A stretch of DNA of 64,000 nucleotides, taken from Pyxidicoccus xibeiensis. GTDB lineage: Bacteria; Myxococcota; Myxococcia; Myxococcales; Myxococcaceae. The stretch's first letter is position 1; each line of letters opens with the position of its first letter. A model generated the notes under the pieces. That model did not search any database. It was given only the letters and a program-made list of their open reading frames with translations, and was not told the origin of the DNA. Position numbers and translations under genes: made by a program. Below are positions 33,024 through 41,276 of the stretch, in pieces. Where the stretch lies: NCBI RefSeq assembly GCF_024198175.1, contig NZ_JAJVKV010000001.1, positions 496,001-560,000 of the forward strand, read 5' to 3'.

Positions 33024-35342
33024 GTGTCCTTGGAACGGATGAGGGGCCGGCGCGTGCCGGAACGACTGTGCCATGCCGTCATGCTCGCCGGGGTGCTCGC
33101 CACCGCGAGTGCCGCCGCCTCGGAGGCCACTCCGCCGACGGACGGCAGGCCCGAGGCGGCCATGGAGAACGCCGCCGCCCTCGGCCGCGTCTGGGGCACG
33201 GTGAAGTACGTACACCCCGCGCTCGCCTTCCGTGAGGTGGACTGGGATGCCGCGCTCGTGGAGGCGCTACCTCAAGCCCTCGCCGCGCCGACGCCCGAGG
33301 CGCTCGCCAACGCCGTGGGCGGCATGCTGCGCCGCCTGGACGACCCGCTGACCCGCGTGGAGCGCGACACCCCGCGTCCTCCGCCGCCCACCGCACCGGC
33401 CCCCGGTCCGTTCTCCCGCTGGTCCGGTGACGTGCTGGTGGTGGACCTGGACCGGCGCTACGCCAACCTCAACGAGCTCTTCCCGGCCATGTCAGCCCTG
33501 GCGCCAGAGCTGGCGAAGGCCCGCCGCGTCCTCGTGGACCTGCGCGCCAGCGGCCCCGACGAGGCCCTCTGGATGGAGATGGCGCTCGGCTTCCTGGAGC
33601 GCTCGCTCCCCTCCGAGCAGGTGACCGCCCCCGCGGAGCGCTTCCGCGTGTACTCGGGCTTCCCGGTGCAGCTCGGCCCCAGCTCCGGCGGCTATACGGC
33701 CTCGGTGGAGACGCGGCTGGCCCGGAGCTTCGCGCCCGCCCCTGGCACGCCGAAGCGCTCCGTCGCCTTCCTCGTCAATGGCCGCACGCCCCTGTCTCCC
33801 CTGCTGCTGGCCCTGCGCGACTCACCGCGCACCTTCCTCGTGTCCCAGGGCGCGCTGGACGAGTCCTCCGCCGTCCAGGTGCGGCACGTGCCACTGCCCG
33901 GAGGACACCGCGCGGTGGTGCGCGCCTCGGAGCTCGCCTTCCCTCCCGGCTCGCGCGGCCTGCGCGCGGAGGCCACCGTCCCCGCCGACGCCGACGAGCG
34001 CGATGCCGGCCCCGCCTTCCAGGCCGCCCTCCACCTGCTGCGCAAGGGCTCGACTCCGAAAAAGCCAGCGGCCCACGCTTCCACCCGGGACACCACGCTG
34101 CCCACGGGCGGGCCGGACGACGCCTACGAGGCCATGCCCTACCCGGCCGAGCCGTACCGCCTGCTGGCCGTCCTCCGCTTCTGGAACGTGATGCGCTTCT
34201 TCCACCCGGACCCGAAGGCCCTGAAGGACTGGGACGCGGTGCTGCCCACGTTCCTCGCCCGGGCACGCGACGCCCGGGACGCGGCCGGGTACACCCGGGT
34301 GCTGTACGCGCTGGCCGCCCGCGTGGCCGACGGGCACAGCTTCGTCGCCGAGGGCGGAGTGCCGCTGCGCTCGCTCGCCGGGGGCAACGCGCCCCTCGTC
34401 CTCCGCTCCGTGGAGGGCCGCTTCCTGGTGGCGGAGCTGCCCATGCCCGAGGCCGCCCGCGCCGCCGGCATCTCCGTGGGCGACGAAGTCGTCTCCGTGG
34501 ACGGAGAGCCCGTGGCCACCCGTGCCGGGCGACTGGGGGCGCTGCTGGGCGCGTCCCACCCGGCGGCCCATGCGGAGCGCGTGGCCAGCCTGCTGCTCGC
34601 GGGCGCGGACGGTCAGCCCGTGGAGGTGATGCTCCAGGGCGTGGACGGACGGATGAAGGAGGCGCGGCTGCCCCGCTCGCGTGACTTCCTTCCCTTCCTC
34701 CGTCCTCCCCCGGAGGCCGCGACACCCTGGCGGAAGCTCGACGGAGGCCTGGGCTACGTGGACCTGCGCCTGCTGCGCGCGGAGCGCGTGGACGCCATGC
34801 TCGAAGCGCTGAAAGACACGCGCGGCCTCGTGCTGGACCTGCGTGGCTACCCCCAGGGCAGCGCCTGGGCACTGGCGCCGCGCCTCAACGTGCGCGGTGC
34901 CACCACCGCCGCCGTCACCGCCCGCCCGCTCCTGTCCGCGGGCGAGGTCCGCGAGGTGCGCCGCGTGGAGCCACTCCCCACCACCGACAAGCCGCTCTAC
35001 CGGGGCCGCATCGTCGTGCTGGTGGACGAGCGCACGATGAGCCAGGGCGAGTACACGGCGATGATGCTCCGCACCGCGTCCGGCGCACGGCTGGTGGGCA
35101 GCCCCACGGCGGGCGCCGTGGGGGACACCACCAACGTGTGCCTGCCCGGCGCCGTCTGTGTCCTCTTCACCGGCCAGCGCCTGGAGTCCTCGGATGGCGG
35201 CGCCGTGCAGGGCGTCGGCCTGCGCCCCGACGTGGAGGCCCGCCCCACCGTGCGCGGCCTGCGCGCCGGCCGCGACGAGGTGCTGGAGCGGGCACTCACC
35301 CTCTTCCGGGAGGAGCCACCCCTCGCGGCAGGCGCACGGTGA
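33024..35342 (+). CDS. S41-family peptidase, exported
   Basis: A 772-residue protein. GTG 33024 is the longest start; TTG 33030, better spaced from GGAGGT, and ATG 33039 are alternatives. The N-terminus has a signal-like stretch (LCHAVMLAGVLATASAAASEA). Two related halves follow. The first (about 45-310) has a degenerate S41-like fold without an obvious catalytic Ser. The second (about 365-760) contains a helical cap (YRLLAVLRFWNVMRFFHPD), a PDZ-like segment (AAGISVGDEVVSVDGEPV, about 480-500) and the S41 core GLVLDLRGYPQG, VVLVDERTMSQGEYTA with the catalytic-type Ser, and GSPTAGAVGDTT. Known members are C-terminal processing or tail-specific proteases. Its 3' end overlaps the convergent kinase gene by 47 bp. 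Confidence 0.85.
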   Translation: MSLERMRGRRVPERLCHAVMLAGVLATASAAASEATPPTDGRPEAAMENAAALGRVWGTVKYVHPALAFREVDWDAALVEALPQALAAPTPEALANAVGGMLRRLDDPLTRVERDTPRPPPPTAPAPGPFSRWSGDVLVVDLDRRYANLNELFPAMSALAPELAKARRVLVDLRASGPDEALWMEMALGFLERSLPSEQVTAPAERFRVYSGFPVQLGPSSGGYTASVETRLARSFAPAPGTPKRSVAFLVNGRTPLSPLLLALRDSPRTFLVSQGALDESSAVQVRHVPLPGGHRAVVRASELAFPPGSRGLRAEATVPADADERDAGPAFQAALHLLRKGSTPKKPAAHASTRDTTLPTGGPDDAYEAMPYPAEPYRLLAVLRFWNVMRFFHPDPKALKDWDAVLPTFLARARDARDAAGYTRVLYALAARVADGHSFVAEGGVPLRSLAGGNAPLVLRSVEGRFLVAELPMPEAARAAGISVGDEVVSVDGEPVATRAGRLGALLGASHPAAHAERVASLLLAGADGQPVEVMLQGVDGRMKEARLPRSRDFLPFLRPPPEAATPWRKLDGGLGYVDLRLLRAERVDAMLEALKDTRGLVLDLRGYPQGSAWALAPRLNVRGATTAAVTARPLLSAGEVREVRRVEPLPTTDKPLYRGRIVVLVDERTMSQGEYTAMMLRTASGARLVGSPTAGAVGDTTNVCLPGAVCVLFTGQRLESSDGGAVQGVGLRPDVEARPTVRGLRAGRDEVLERALTLFREEPPLAAGAR

Positions 35343-37782
35343 AGATGGAGCCCACGCCCGGGCGGCTCTCCACGTCGATGCGCCCGCCCATGGCGTCCAC
35401 AATCTGCCGGCTGATGTAGAGCCCCAGCCCCAGCCCGCCGTAGTGCCGCTCGGACACGGCGCGCTCGAAGCGGCCGAACAGGCGCGGCAGGTCCTTCTCG
35501 GAGATTCCAATCCCCTCGTCGCGCACCGACAGCCGCACCGACTCCTCGCCCTCGTGCGCGGCCTCCACCACCACGGGGTGGCCCGCGCCGTACTTGGCCG
35601 CGTTGGTCAGCAGATTCACCAGCACCTGGTCCAGCCGCGACGAGTCCCAGCGCCCCGGCAGCGGGCCGGGCACGTCCACGCGCACCGTGCAGCCCGCCTG
35701 CGTGAAGACCTCCTCCATCCGGTCCACCGCGTCGCGCACCGCCTGGCCCAGGTCCACGTCCGCGGGCTCCAGCGCCAGGCGCCCCAGGGAGATGCGGCTG
35801 ACGTCCAGCAGGCTGTCCACCAGCGCGGTGAGCCGCTGCACCTGCCGCATGGCGGTGGCGAGCCGCGGCGCCACCTTGTCGCGCACCTCGCCGCCGAGCG
35901 CCCGGTCGATGAGCCCGTGCTGCAGCTTGAGGCTGGTGAGCGGCGTCTTCAGCTCGTGGCTGGCCACGGAGAGGAACTCGTCGCGCAGCCGCACCGCCGC
36001 CTGCGCGTCCCGGTAGAGCGACGCGTTCTCCAGCGCCACCGCCACCCGCCGCGCCAGTTCCTCCGCCATCGCCACGTCGGACGTGCCCAGCCGCCGCTGC
36101 GGGGCCGCCGTCCCCAGGGTGATGACGCCCAGCGTCCGCCCGCGCGTGCGCACCGGCACCGCCACCAGCGAGTGCGGGTCCAACGCCTCCAGCAGCGCCC
36201 GGTGCTCCGGCCCCTGGAACATGCGCTCGCGCAGGTCGGGGCCCACCTCCGGCAGGTAGCGTGTCTCGCCCGTCTGGAAGCACTCGCGCGCCGGGTGGAG
36301 GGTGCCCTCGCTCATGTCGGGCGACAGCGTGGACAGCAGGGACGCGTCACGCGGCGCGTCCCGGTGAGAGGCCGCCACGCACCGCAGCGCCCCGTCCGGC
36401 CCCACCAGCTCCACCAGGCAGCAGGTGGCCACGCTGCGCGCCGCCACGCGCGCCACGTGCTCCAGCGTCCACTCCACGTCGTCCAGGTGCTCGGCCAGCG
36501 CGCGGCTCGCGTCCAGCAGGAAGAAGAGCCGCTCCTCGGCCTCCTTGCCCACCTCCAGCGCATGGTGCAGCCGCTCGCCGCGCTCGCGCAGCGTCTCGTA
36601 CAGCGCCGCGCGCTCCAGCGCCTGTGCGCACTGCTGCGCCAGCGACGCCAGGAAGGCCTGCTCCGGAGGGGAGAAGGCGCGCGGCGCGTCCCACGCCAGC
36701 GACAGGTAGCCGCGGACGCCGCGCTCCGCCAGCAGCGGCAGCACGGCCCGGGCCCCGTCCCCCAGGGACGCCAGGGCGGCGCGCGCCGACTCCGTCACGG
36801 CCGTCCCCGGCTCCCTTCGAGGGAACCACTGCGGCGCCCGGTCCTCCACGTCCACGCCCAGCGCGGACAGGCCCGCCTCCGTGAGTCCCTCGAGGTACGT
36901 GAGCATGGCCTGCGTGTAGCCAAAGGCCCCCAGCAGCCGCAGCCCTCCGTCCGCGCCCCGCTCCAGCACCACGCCGCGCGCGGCGCCGGTGGCGCGCAGG
37001 CCCTGGTCCATCAGCACCTCGGCCACCTGCTCGGCGGTGGCGGCGCGGGACAGCGCGGCGGTGACGGCCTGCAGCCGCTCGGTGCGCACCTGGGCCTCGC
37101 GCGCCTCGGCGTACAGCAGCGCGTTGTCCATGGACAGGCTGGCGCGGCGCGACAGCTCCAGCGCCAGCTTCAGGGTCTCGTCCTGGAAGATTCCGTCCGC
37201 CCCGCCGCGCACCAGCGAGACGGCCCCCAGCACCCGGCCGCGCGCCAGCAGCGGGACGACGATGGCGGCGCGGATGCCCAGCCGCCGCGCCACCTCGAGC
37301 TGCTCGCCGGTGTACACCATCCCCGGCAGCATCCCGTCCGACACCTCGGGCAGGAACACCGGCTCTCCGGTGCGCAGCACCTCGGAGATGCCGCCGGGGG
37401 TGTCCAGGTCCGGAGCACGCAGGCGCGACAGCTCGTGGATGAGCCCCACCCGCTCCGGCGCCCGGTGCGCCGCGGCCACGCGCTCCACCCGGCCGTCGTC
37501 GCCGAGCACGTCCACCGCGCACCAGTCCGCCAGCACCGGCACCGTCAGCTCCGCCAGCCGCTGGAGCACCGTGCGCCACTCCAGCGAGCTGGCCAGCAGC
37601 TCTCCGGCGCTGGCGAGGAATGCGATGCGCTCCTCCGCGTCGTCGCGCGCCAGGACACGGGCGGCCACTCCGGGTCCGGAGACGGCCTCCGGCGGACGCA
37701 CGGTGTTGGCACACGCGGGCTCGGGCGACAGCGGCTCGGCCACGGATGAGGGCCGCGACGGGGACGTGGGGCGGCGCGACAT
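35296..37782 (-). CDS. Histidine kinase with three GAF domains
   Basis: An 828-residue soluble kinase. Three GAF domains lie at about 65-225, 240-395 and 430-590, each ending in a helical signalling linker (LALELSRRASLSMDNALLYAEA; ALERAALYETLRERGERL; ALENASLYRDAQAAVRL). HisKA has a His in SVASHELKTPLTSLKLQ (about 610). HATPase has NLLTNAAKY, DEGIGISEKDL and YGGLGLGLYISRQIV. No receiver and no membrane segment. The third-base bias is strong throughout and the frame is intact. The last 15 codons overlap the 3' end of the convergent S41 gene by 47 bp. Its partner regulator is not local. GAF domains may bind cyclic nucleotides, small molecules or another protein; none is predictable here. Confidence 0.92.
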   Translation of the reverse strand: MSRRPTSPSRPSSVAEPLSPEPACANTVRPPEAVSGPGVAARVLARDDAEERIAFLASAGELLASSLEWRTVLQRLAELTVPVLADWCAVDVLGDDGRVERVAAAHRAPERVGLIHELSRLRAPDLDTPGGISEVLRTGEPVFLPEVSDGMLPGMVYTGEQLEVARRLGIRAAIVVPLLARGRVLGAVSLVRGGADGIFQDETLKLALELSRRASLSMDNALLYAEAREAQVRTERLQAVTAALSRAATAEQVAEVLMDQGLRATGAARGVVLERGADGGLRLLGAFGYTQAMLTYLEGLTEAGLSALGVDVEDRAPQWFPRREPGTAVTESARAALASLGDGARAVLPLLAERGVRGYLSLAWDAPRAFSPPEQAFLASLAQQCAQALERAALYETLRERGERLHHALEVGKEAEERLFFLLDASRALAEHLDDVEWTLEHVARVAARSVATCCLVELVGPDGALRCVAASHRDAPRDASLLSTLSPDMSEGTLHPARECFQTGETRYLPEVGPDLRERMFQGPEHRALLEALDPHSLVAVPVRTRGRTLGVITLGTAAPQRRLGTSDVAMAEELARRVAVALENASLYRDAQAAVRLRDEFLSVASHELKTPLTSLKLQHGLIDRALGGEVRDKVAPRLATAMRQVQRLTALVDSLLDVSRISLGRLALEPADVDLGQAVRDAVDRMEEVFTQAGCTVRVDVPGPLPGRWDSSRLDQVLVNLLTNAAKYGAGHPVVVEAAHEGEESVRLSVRDEGIGISEKDLPRLFGRFERAVSERHYGGLGLGLYISRQIVDAMGGRIDVESRPGVGSIFTVRLPRGVAPPGRG

Positions 37783-37929
37783 GGGGGGCCCAGATAATGA
37801 CGCACCCCACGGACCGACAATGGCGCCTGCCCTTGAGTACGAGGCGACTGTCCGATGGTCGACCGGAGGCCTCTCTGCTCGCGCGGCCGGCCCTCCACTC
37901 CCGGTGAAGCCGGCGCCTGCCGCAACGGC

Positions 37930-38886
37930 TCAGCCCGTGCCCTCGGAGGCGGCGGGCGGGTCCCACCACACGGCGCCCTTGCCCTGGATGGCCTCGCGCG
38001 CCCGCTCCCGCACGCGCGCCATCTCCGCCGTGGCGAGGGGCTGGAAGGCGGCGGCCGCGCGCAGCGCCGCGTCCTGCTCGTTGGGGTGGCTCATCCCCAT
38101 CAGCATGACGTCCGGGTCCAGGCTGAGCGTGTACCGCACGCACGTCTCCACGGTGAGGTGCGGCAGCGACGGCGCGCCCCGCGCGTCCTTCCCGCCCGAG
38201 CCCACCTTGCCCCGCGGCCGGGCCTCCAGCGGCCGGCCATAGCCCTCCGTGTCCCCCAGCAGCTTGCCCGCGCCGAACGTCTTGAAGGACACCACGCCCA
38301 CGCCCAGCGAGCGCGCCAGCGGCAGCACGTCCACCACGTAGCGCGCGTCCACGAAGGGCCCCAGGGGGAACATCACCACGTCGCACAGCCCCGAGCGCAG
38401 CGCCGCGCGCAGCACGTCCGGGTGGTGGCTGGAGATGCCCCGGAAGCGCGCCCTGCCCTCGCGCACGCACCGGCCCAGCTGCTCCATGCCCCCGCCGGGC
38501 GCGGCCAGCTTCTCCCACGCCGCCAGCTCCGACACGGCGTGGAAGGCGAACAGGTCCACCGTGTCGTGGCCCAGCCGCCGCAGGCTGGCCTCCACCTGCG
38601 GCGCCACCGGCGCGTCCAGCACGTCCACCTTGTCGATGAGGAAGACACCGTCGCGCCGGCCGCGCAGGGCCTCGCCCACCGCCTCCTCGCTCAGCCCCTC
38701 CTCGTAGTTGGGCGCGGTGTCGATGACGTTGAGCCCCGCGTCCAGCGCCCGGCGCAGCGTGGCGACGAGCGTCTCGCGGGGCGTGGAGCGGTCGGCGATG
38801 TCGCCGATGCCCACCGCGGTGGCGGTGAAGCCGGTGCGCCCGAGGGCGCGGCGCGGCGTGAAGCGGGGAAGCGGTTGCGCGGCCAT
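37930..38886 (-). CDS. Aldo/keto reductase
   Basis: A 318-residue TIM-barrel oxidoreductase of the aldo/keto reductase superfamily. The catalytic tetrad can be read: Asp and Tyr in NVIDTAPNYEEGLSEE (Asp at about 56, Tyr at about 61), Lys in FLIDKVD, His in LFAFHAVSEL. NADPH-site features appear near the C-terminus (VMLMGMSHPNEQD). The C-terminal part resembles the L-glyceraldehyde-3-phosphate reductase/oxidoreductase group more than sugar reductases. It carries no signal peptide. It stands alone between the GAF kinase (147 bp upstream on the same strand) and the PhoX-like gene. Substrate unknown. Confidence 0.9.
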   Translation of the reverse strand: MAAQPLPRFTPRRALGRTGFTATAVGIGDIADRSTPRETLVATLRRALDAGLNVIDTAPNYEEGLSEEAVGEALRGRRDGVFLIDKVDVLDAPVAPQVEASLRRLGHDTVDLFAFHAVSELAAWEKLAAPGGGMEQLGRCVREGRARFRGISSHHPDVLRAALRSGLCDVVMFPLGPFVDARYVVDVLPLARSLGVGVVSFKTFGAGKLLGDTEGYGRPLEARPRGKVGSGGKDARGAPSLPHLTVETCVRYTLSLDPDVMLMGMSHPNEQDAALRAAAAFQPLATAEMARVRERAREAIQGKGAVWWDPPAASEGTG

Positions 38887-39027
38887 GGCCCCGGGTTCTC
38901 CTGAACCGCCCCGCCACCGTCAAGCGACACGGCGCCCCCGCCGGAGGGCACCGTGCGCTGGATGCCACGGCAGGCTCCGGAGCCCCCCGCGACTGTCACG
39001 CAGCCGCGAAGGGCCCAGCCCCCAGGC

Positions 39028-40200
39028 TCACCGGAACGGGCCGCTCACCTCGAAGGTGATGCCGCCGCTGCTCAGGCCCGAGGTGCCGCGCTGCGAGCTG
39101 AAGTACAGCCGCCGCCCGTCCGGGCTGAAGGCCGGCCCGCAGATTTCCGAAGCCGAGTGGCCGTCCAGCTTGATGAACGGCGCCACCACCCGGCTGGGGC
39201 CCGGGGTGATGATGCAGATCTCCAGGTTGCCGCCGTCCTCGGCGACGAACAAATCCCCCGAGCGCGACACCGTGACGTTGTCCACGCCCGTCAGCGGCGA
39301 GCCGGCATAGAGGTTGTCGTCGTAGATGACCTCCAGCTTCCCGGTGGCCGGCGTGTGGGCCCACACGCGGTTGTCACCCTTGGTGGTGAAGTAGATGACG
39401 CCGCTGTCGTGCCAGCAGCCCTCTCCGCCGTTGAACACCGTCGTCGCGGACGCCACGGCCGGCTGGCTCGACGCCGGGCTGGTGGCCGCGCAGTTGACCC
39501 ACGACAGCGTGGCCGTGCCGGCAATCGGGTCTCCCGTCACCTTCGCCGCCTGCAGCGTGCCCGCCGTCAGCGACGGCCACGCGGACGGGGTGAAGCGGTA
39601 GAAGCGCCCGCTGCCGCTGTCCTCCGTGAGGTACAGCCGCTGGCCCGCCGGGTCCACCGCGACGGCCTCGTGCGCGAAGGTGCCCAGCGCCCCGCGCACC
39701 ACGCCCTGCGACGCCTGCGCCGGGTTGCACTCCCACACCCGGCCGCCGCTGTACTCCTCGCACGACAGCCACGTGCCCCACGGCGTGGGGCCACCCGCGC
39801 AGTTGGTGCGCGTGTTGGAGAGGATGCGGTACGCGCCCACCACCGCGCCGCCGCCGTCGAAGCGCACCGCGCTCGCGCCGCCGCCGGAGGACAGCTCGCT
39901 GTTGGACGTGTACACCCAGCCGCCCGTGGCCAGCGCGAAGCACGCCCCGCCGTCCGGCGCCGAGTGCCACGTGTAGCCCGTGCTGCCCACCTGCCGCCCC
40001 GAGCGCGCGATGATGCGCGACGTGAAGCCCGCGGGCAGCCGCACCCCGTTGGCGTCCGCCGAGCCGGACATGGCCCCATACGGGCTCGGCCCCGGCTGCG
40101 CGGGCGCGGCATACGCCGCCTTCCAGAACCCGGGCCCCAATGCCAGCGTCCCTCCACCCAGCGCGGAGAGACGAAGGAAGTCACGACGGTCCAAGCGCAT
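39028..40200 (-). CDS. PhoX-like Tat-exported phosphatase family protein
   Basis: A 390-residue protein with a twin-arginine signal (RRDFLRLSALGGGTLALG at 5-22, cleavage after AAYA). The rest is a beta-propeller of the PhoX/DUF839 group: WHSAPDGGACF, NTRTNCAGGPTPWGTWLSCEEY (residues about 135-156), GTFAHEAVAVDPAGQRLYLTEDS, and ITPGPSRV. In PhoX the Cys and acidic residues of the TPWGTWLSCEE region ligate iron and calcium in the active site; the same region is present here. Typical PhoX proteins are longer (about 600 residues), so this is a short member whose phosphatase activity is not certain. GGAGGAG lies upstream of the ATG at 40198-40200. Acts in the periplasm. Confidence 0.85.
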   Translation of the reverse strand: MRLDRRDFLRLSALGGGTLALGPGFWKAAYAAPAQPGPSPYGAMSGSADANGVRLPAGFTSRIIARSGRQVGSTGYTWHSAPDGGACFALATGGWVYTSNSELSSGGGASAVRFDGGGAVVGAYRILSNTRTNCAGGPTPWGTWLSCEEYSGGRVWECNPAQASQGVVRGALGTFAHEAVAVDPAGQRLYLTEDSGSGRFYRFTPSAWPSLTAGTLQAAKVTGDPIAGTATLSWVNCAATSPASSQPAVASATTVFNGGEGCWHDSGVIYFTTKGDNRVWAHTPATGKLEVIYDDNLYAGSPLTGVDNVTVSRSGDLFVAEDGGNLEICIITPGPSRVVAPFIKLDGHSASEICGPAFSPDGRRLYFSSQRGTSGLSSGGITFEVSGPFR

Positions 40201-40302
40201 GCATGCTCCTCCAGGGAAGTCTGGAAAAGCACTATTACACAGAATTCACGGACCCGGGGTGACAAGCCCGCAAGGAGCGGCTGACGGGCACGTCGCGACG
40301 GG

Positions 40303-40578
40303 CTACCCGGTGCCGTGGCGTCCCGCGCGGTTCTTGTCCCAGATTGCGTAGAGGATGAGGAGGAAGGCGAAGAGGCGGACCACGTAGATGTAGTGGCGGC
40401 GCTCGTCGTCCAGGTCCAGGAGCGCGGCGGCCACCGCGTTGCCCGCCAGCAGCACGAAGGTCAGCGAGAAGAAGCCGAAGAGCCTGTCCCGCGACTGCTT
40501 CCAGAAGCGCAGGAAGAACAGCGCGCAGGCCAGCCACGCCATCGCCGTCGCACCGTTGAGCATGGACTTCAGCAGCAT
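40303..40578 (-). CDS. DUF5985-family membrane protein
   Basis: A 91-residue membrane protein from the ATG at 40576-40578, which has GAGG at 8 bp. Three hydrophobic helices: about 5-22 (GATAMAWLACALFFLRFW), 31-50 (LFGFFSLTFVLLAGNAVAAAL) and 62-80 (YIYVVRLFAFLLILYAIW). FLRFWKQSRDRLF and the final IWDKNR are recognisable DUF5985 features. It starts 10 bp after a second, related small membrane protein and ends the operon that runs down from the HAMP-array kinase. Function unknown; the pair may form a small sensory or transport unit. Confidence 0.8.
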   Translation of the reverse strand: MLLKSMLNGATAMAWLACALFFLRFWKQSRDRLFGFFSLTFVLLAGNAVAAALLDLDDERRHYIYVVRLFAFLLILYAIWDKNRAGRHGTG

Positions 40579-40588
40579 GGCGAGAACC

Positions 40589-40849
40589 TCAGGAGGCGTC
40601 CCAGACGAGGCCGTAGAGCAGGATGATGGCGCTGGACATGGTGGCGAGGATGCGCACCAGGTACAGGTCAATCGAGGTGGGCAGCAGCACCAGGTCCACG
40701 AAGAGCAGCACGTTGCTGACGGCCAGCCCCGCGAAGCACAGCCCGCTCCACAGGAGCAGCCGGGACTGGGTGCGCTTCCACGCGCGCAGGAGCAGCACCG
40801 CGCAGGCCACCGCCGTCAACGCACAGAGGATGTAGACCGCCTCAGCCAT
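40589..40849 (-). CDS. DUF5985-family membrane protein, paralogue
   Basis: An 86-residue membrane protein. The ATG at 40847-40849 overlaps the upstream gene's stop by 8 bp and directly precedes a hydrophobic segment (AVYILCALTAVACAVLLL); the longer frame adds only antisense-like residues. It has three helices with the pattern RAWKRTQSRLLLW between the first two, and YLVRILATMSSAIILLYGLVW at the end. Its layout matches the neighbour at 40303-40578, so the two are probably an old duplication. Function unknown. Confidence 0.78.
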   Translation of the reverse strand: MAEAVYILCALTAVACAVLLLRAWKRTQSRLLLWSGLCFAGLAVSNVLLFVDLVLLPTSIDLYLVRILATMSSAIILLYGLVWDAS

Positions 40850-41246
40850 TGCCGCCGTCCTTGTCCTTCTTGAACACGAAGGCCTCAGCGAAGCCCCGCA
40901 CCTTGTCCAGCGGCCGCGAGAAGATGAAGGTGATGACACTCACCCGCTTGGCGCCGTACGCGACGGCCAGCTCCGCCACCGCCTGCACGTCGTCCGAGTC
41001 AGAGGGATTGAAGCGGTAGGCCGGAGCCGTGGCCCCATCGCTCGACAGCAGCCCGTGGGAGGCGAGGTCCGCCAGCCGCAAGGCCGCGGAGGTTTCTGTG
41101 ATTCGCAGCTCCAGGCTCACCGCCGGCGCCGTCCACTCCCGTTCCGCGCGCGACCGAAGCAGGAGGAGGACCTCCAGCTTCTCCAGGGAGTCGATATGCG
41201 TCGTGATGAAGCGCTGGACCCGCGGGGAAAGTCCGGCATCGCTCAC
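40842..41246 (-). CDS. Small winged-helix-like protein
   Basis: A 134-residue soluble protein. The central part (SLEKLEVLLLLRSRAEREWTAP, SAALRLADLASHGLL, YRFNP) has the pattern of a winged helix-turn-helix, as in small MarR-like or ArsR-like regulators, although no family match is certain. The C-terminal part (VSVITFIFSRPLDKVRGFAEAF) is amphipathic and could contact the two membrane proteins encoded next. It overlaps the first DUF5985 gene by 8 bp and starts 30 bp after the receiver-PAS gene, so it probably belongs to the HAMP-kinase operon. Confidence 0.7.
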   Translation of the reverse strand: MSDAGLSPRVQRFITTHIDSLEKLEVLLLLRSRAEREWTAPAVSLELRITETSAALRLADLASHGLLSSDGATAPAYRFNPSDSDDVQAVAELAVAYGAKRVSVITFIFSRPLDKVRGFAEAFVFKKDKDGGNG

Positions 41247-41276
41247 CCCCCCACCTTGCCCATGTTATTTGGGGCG

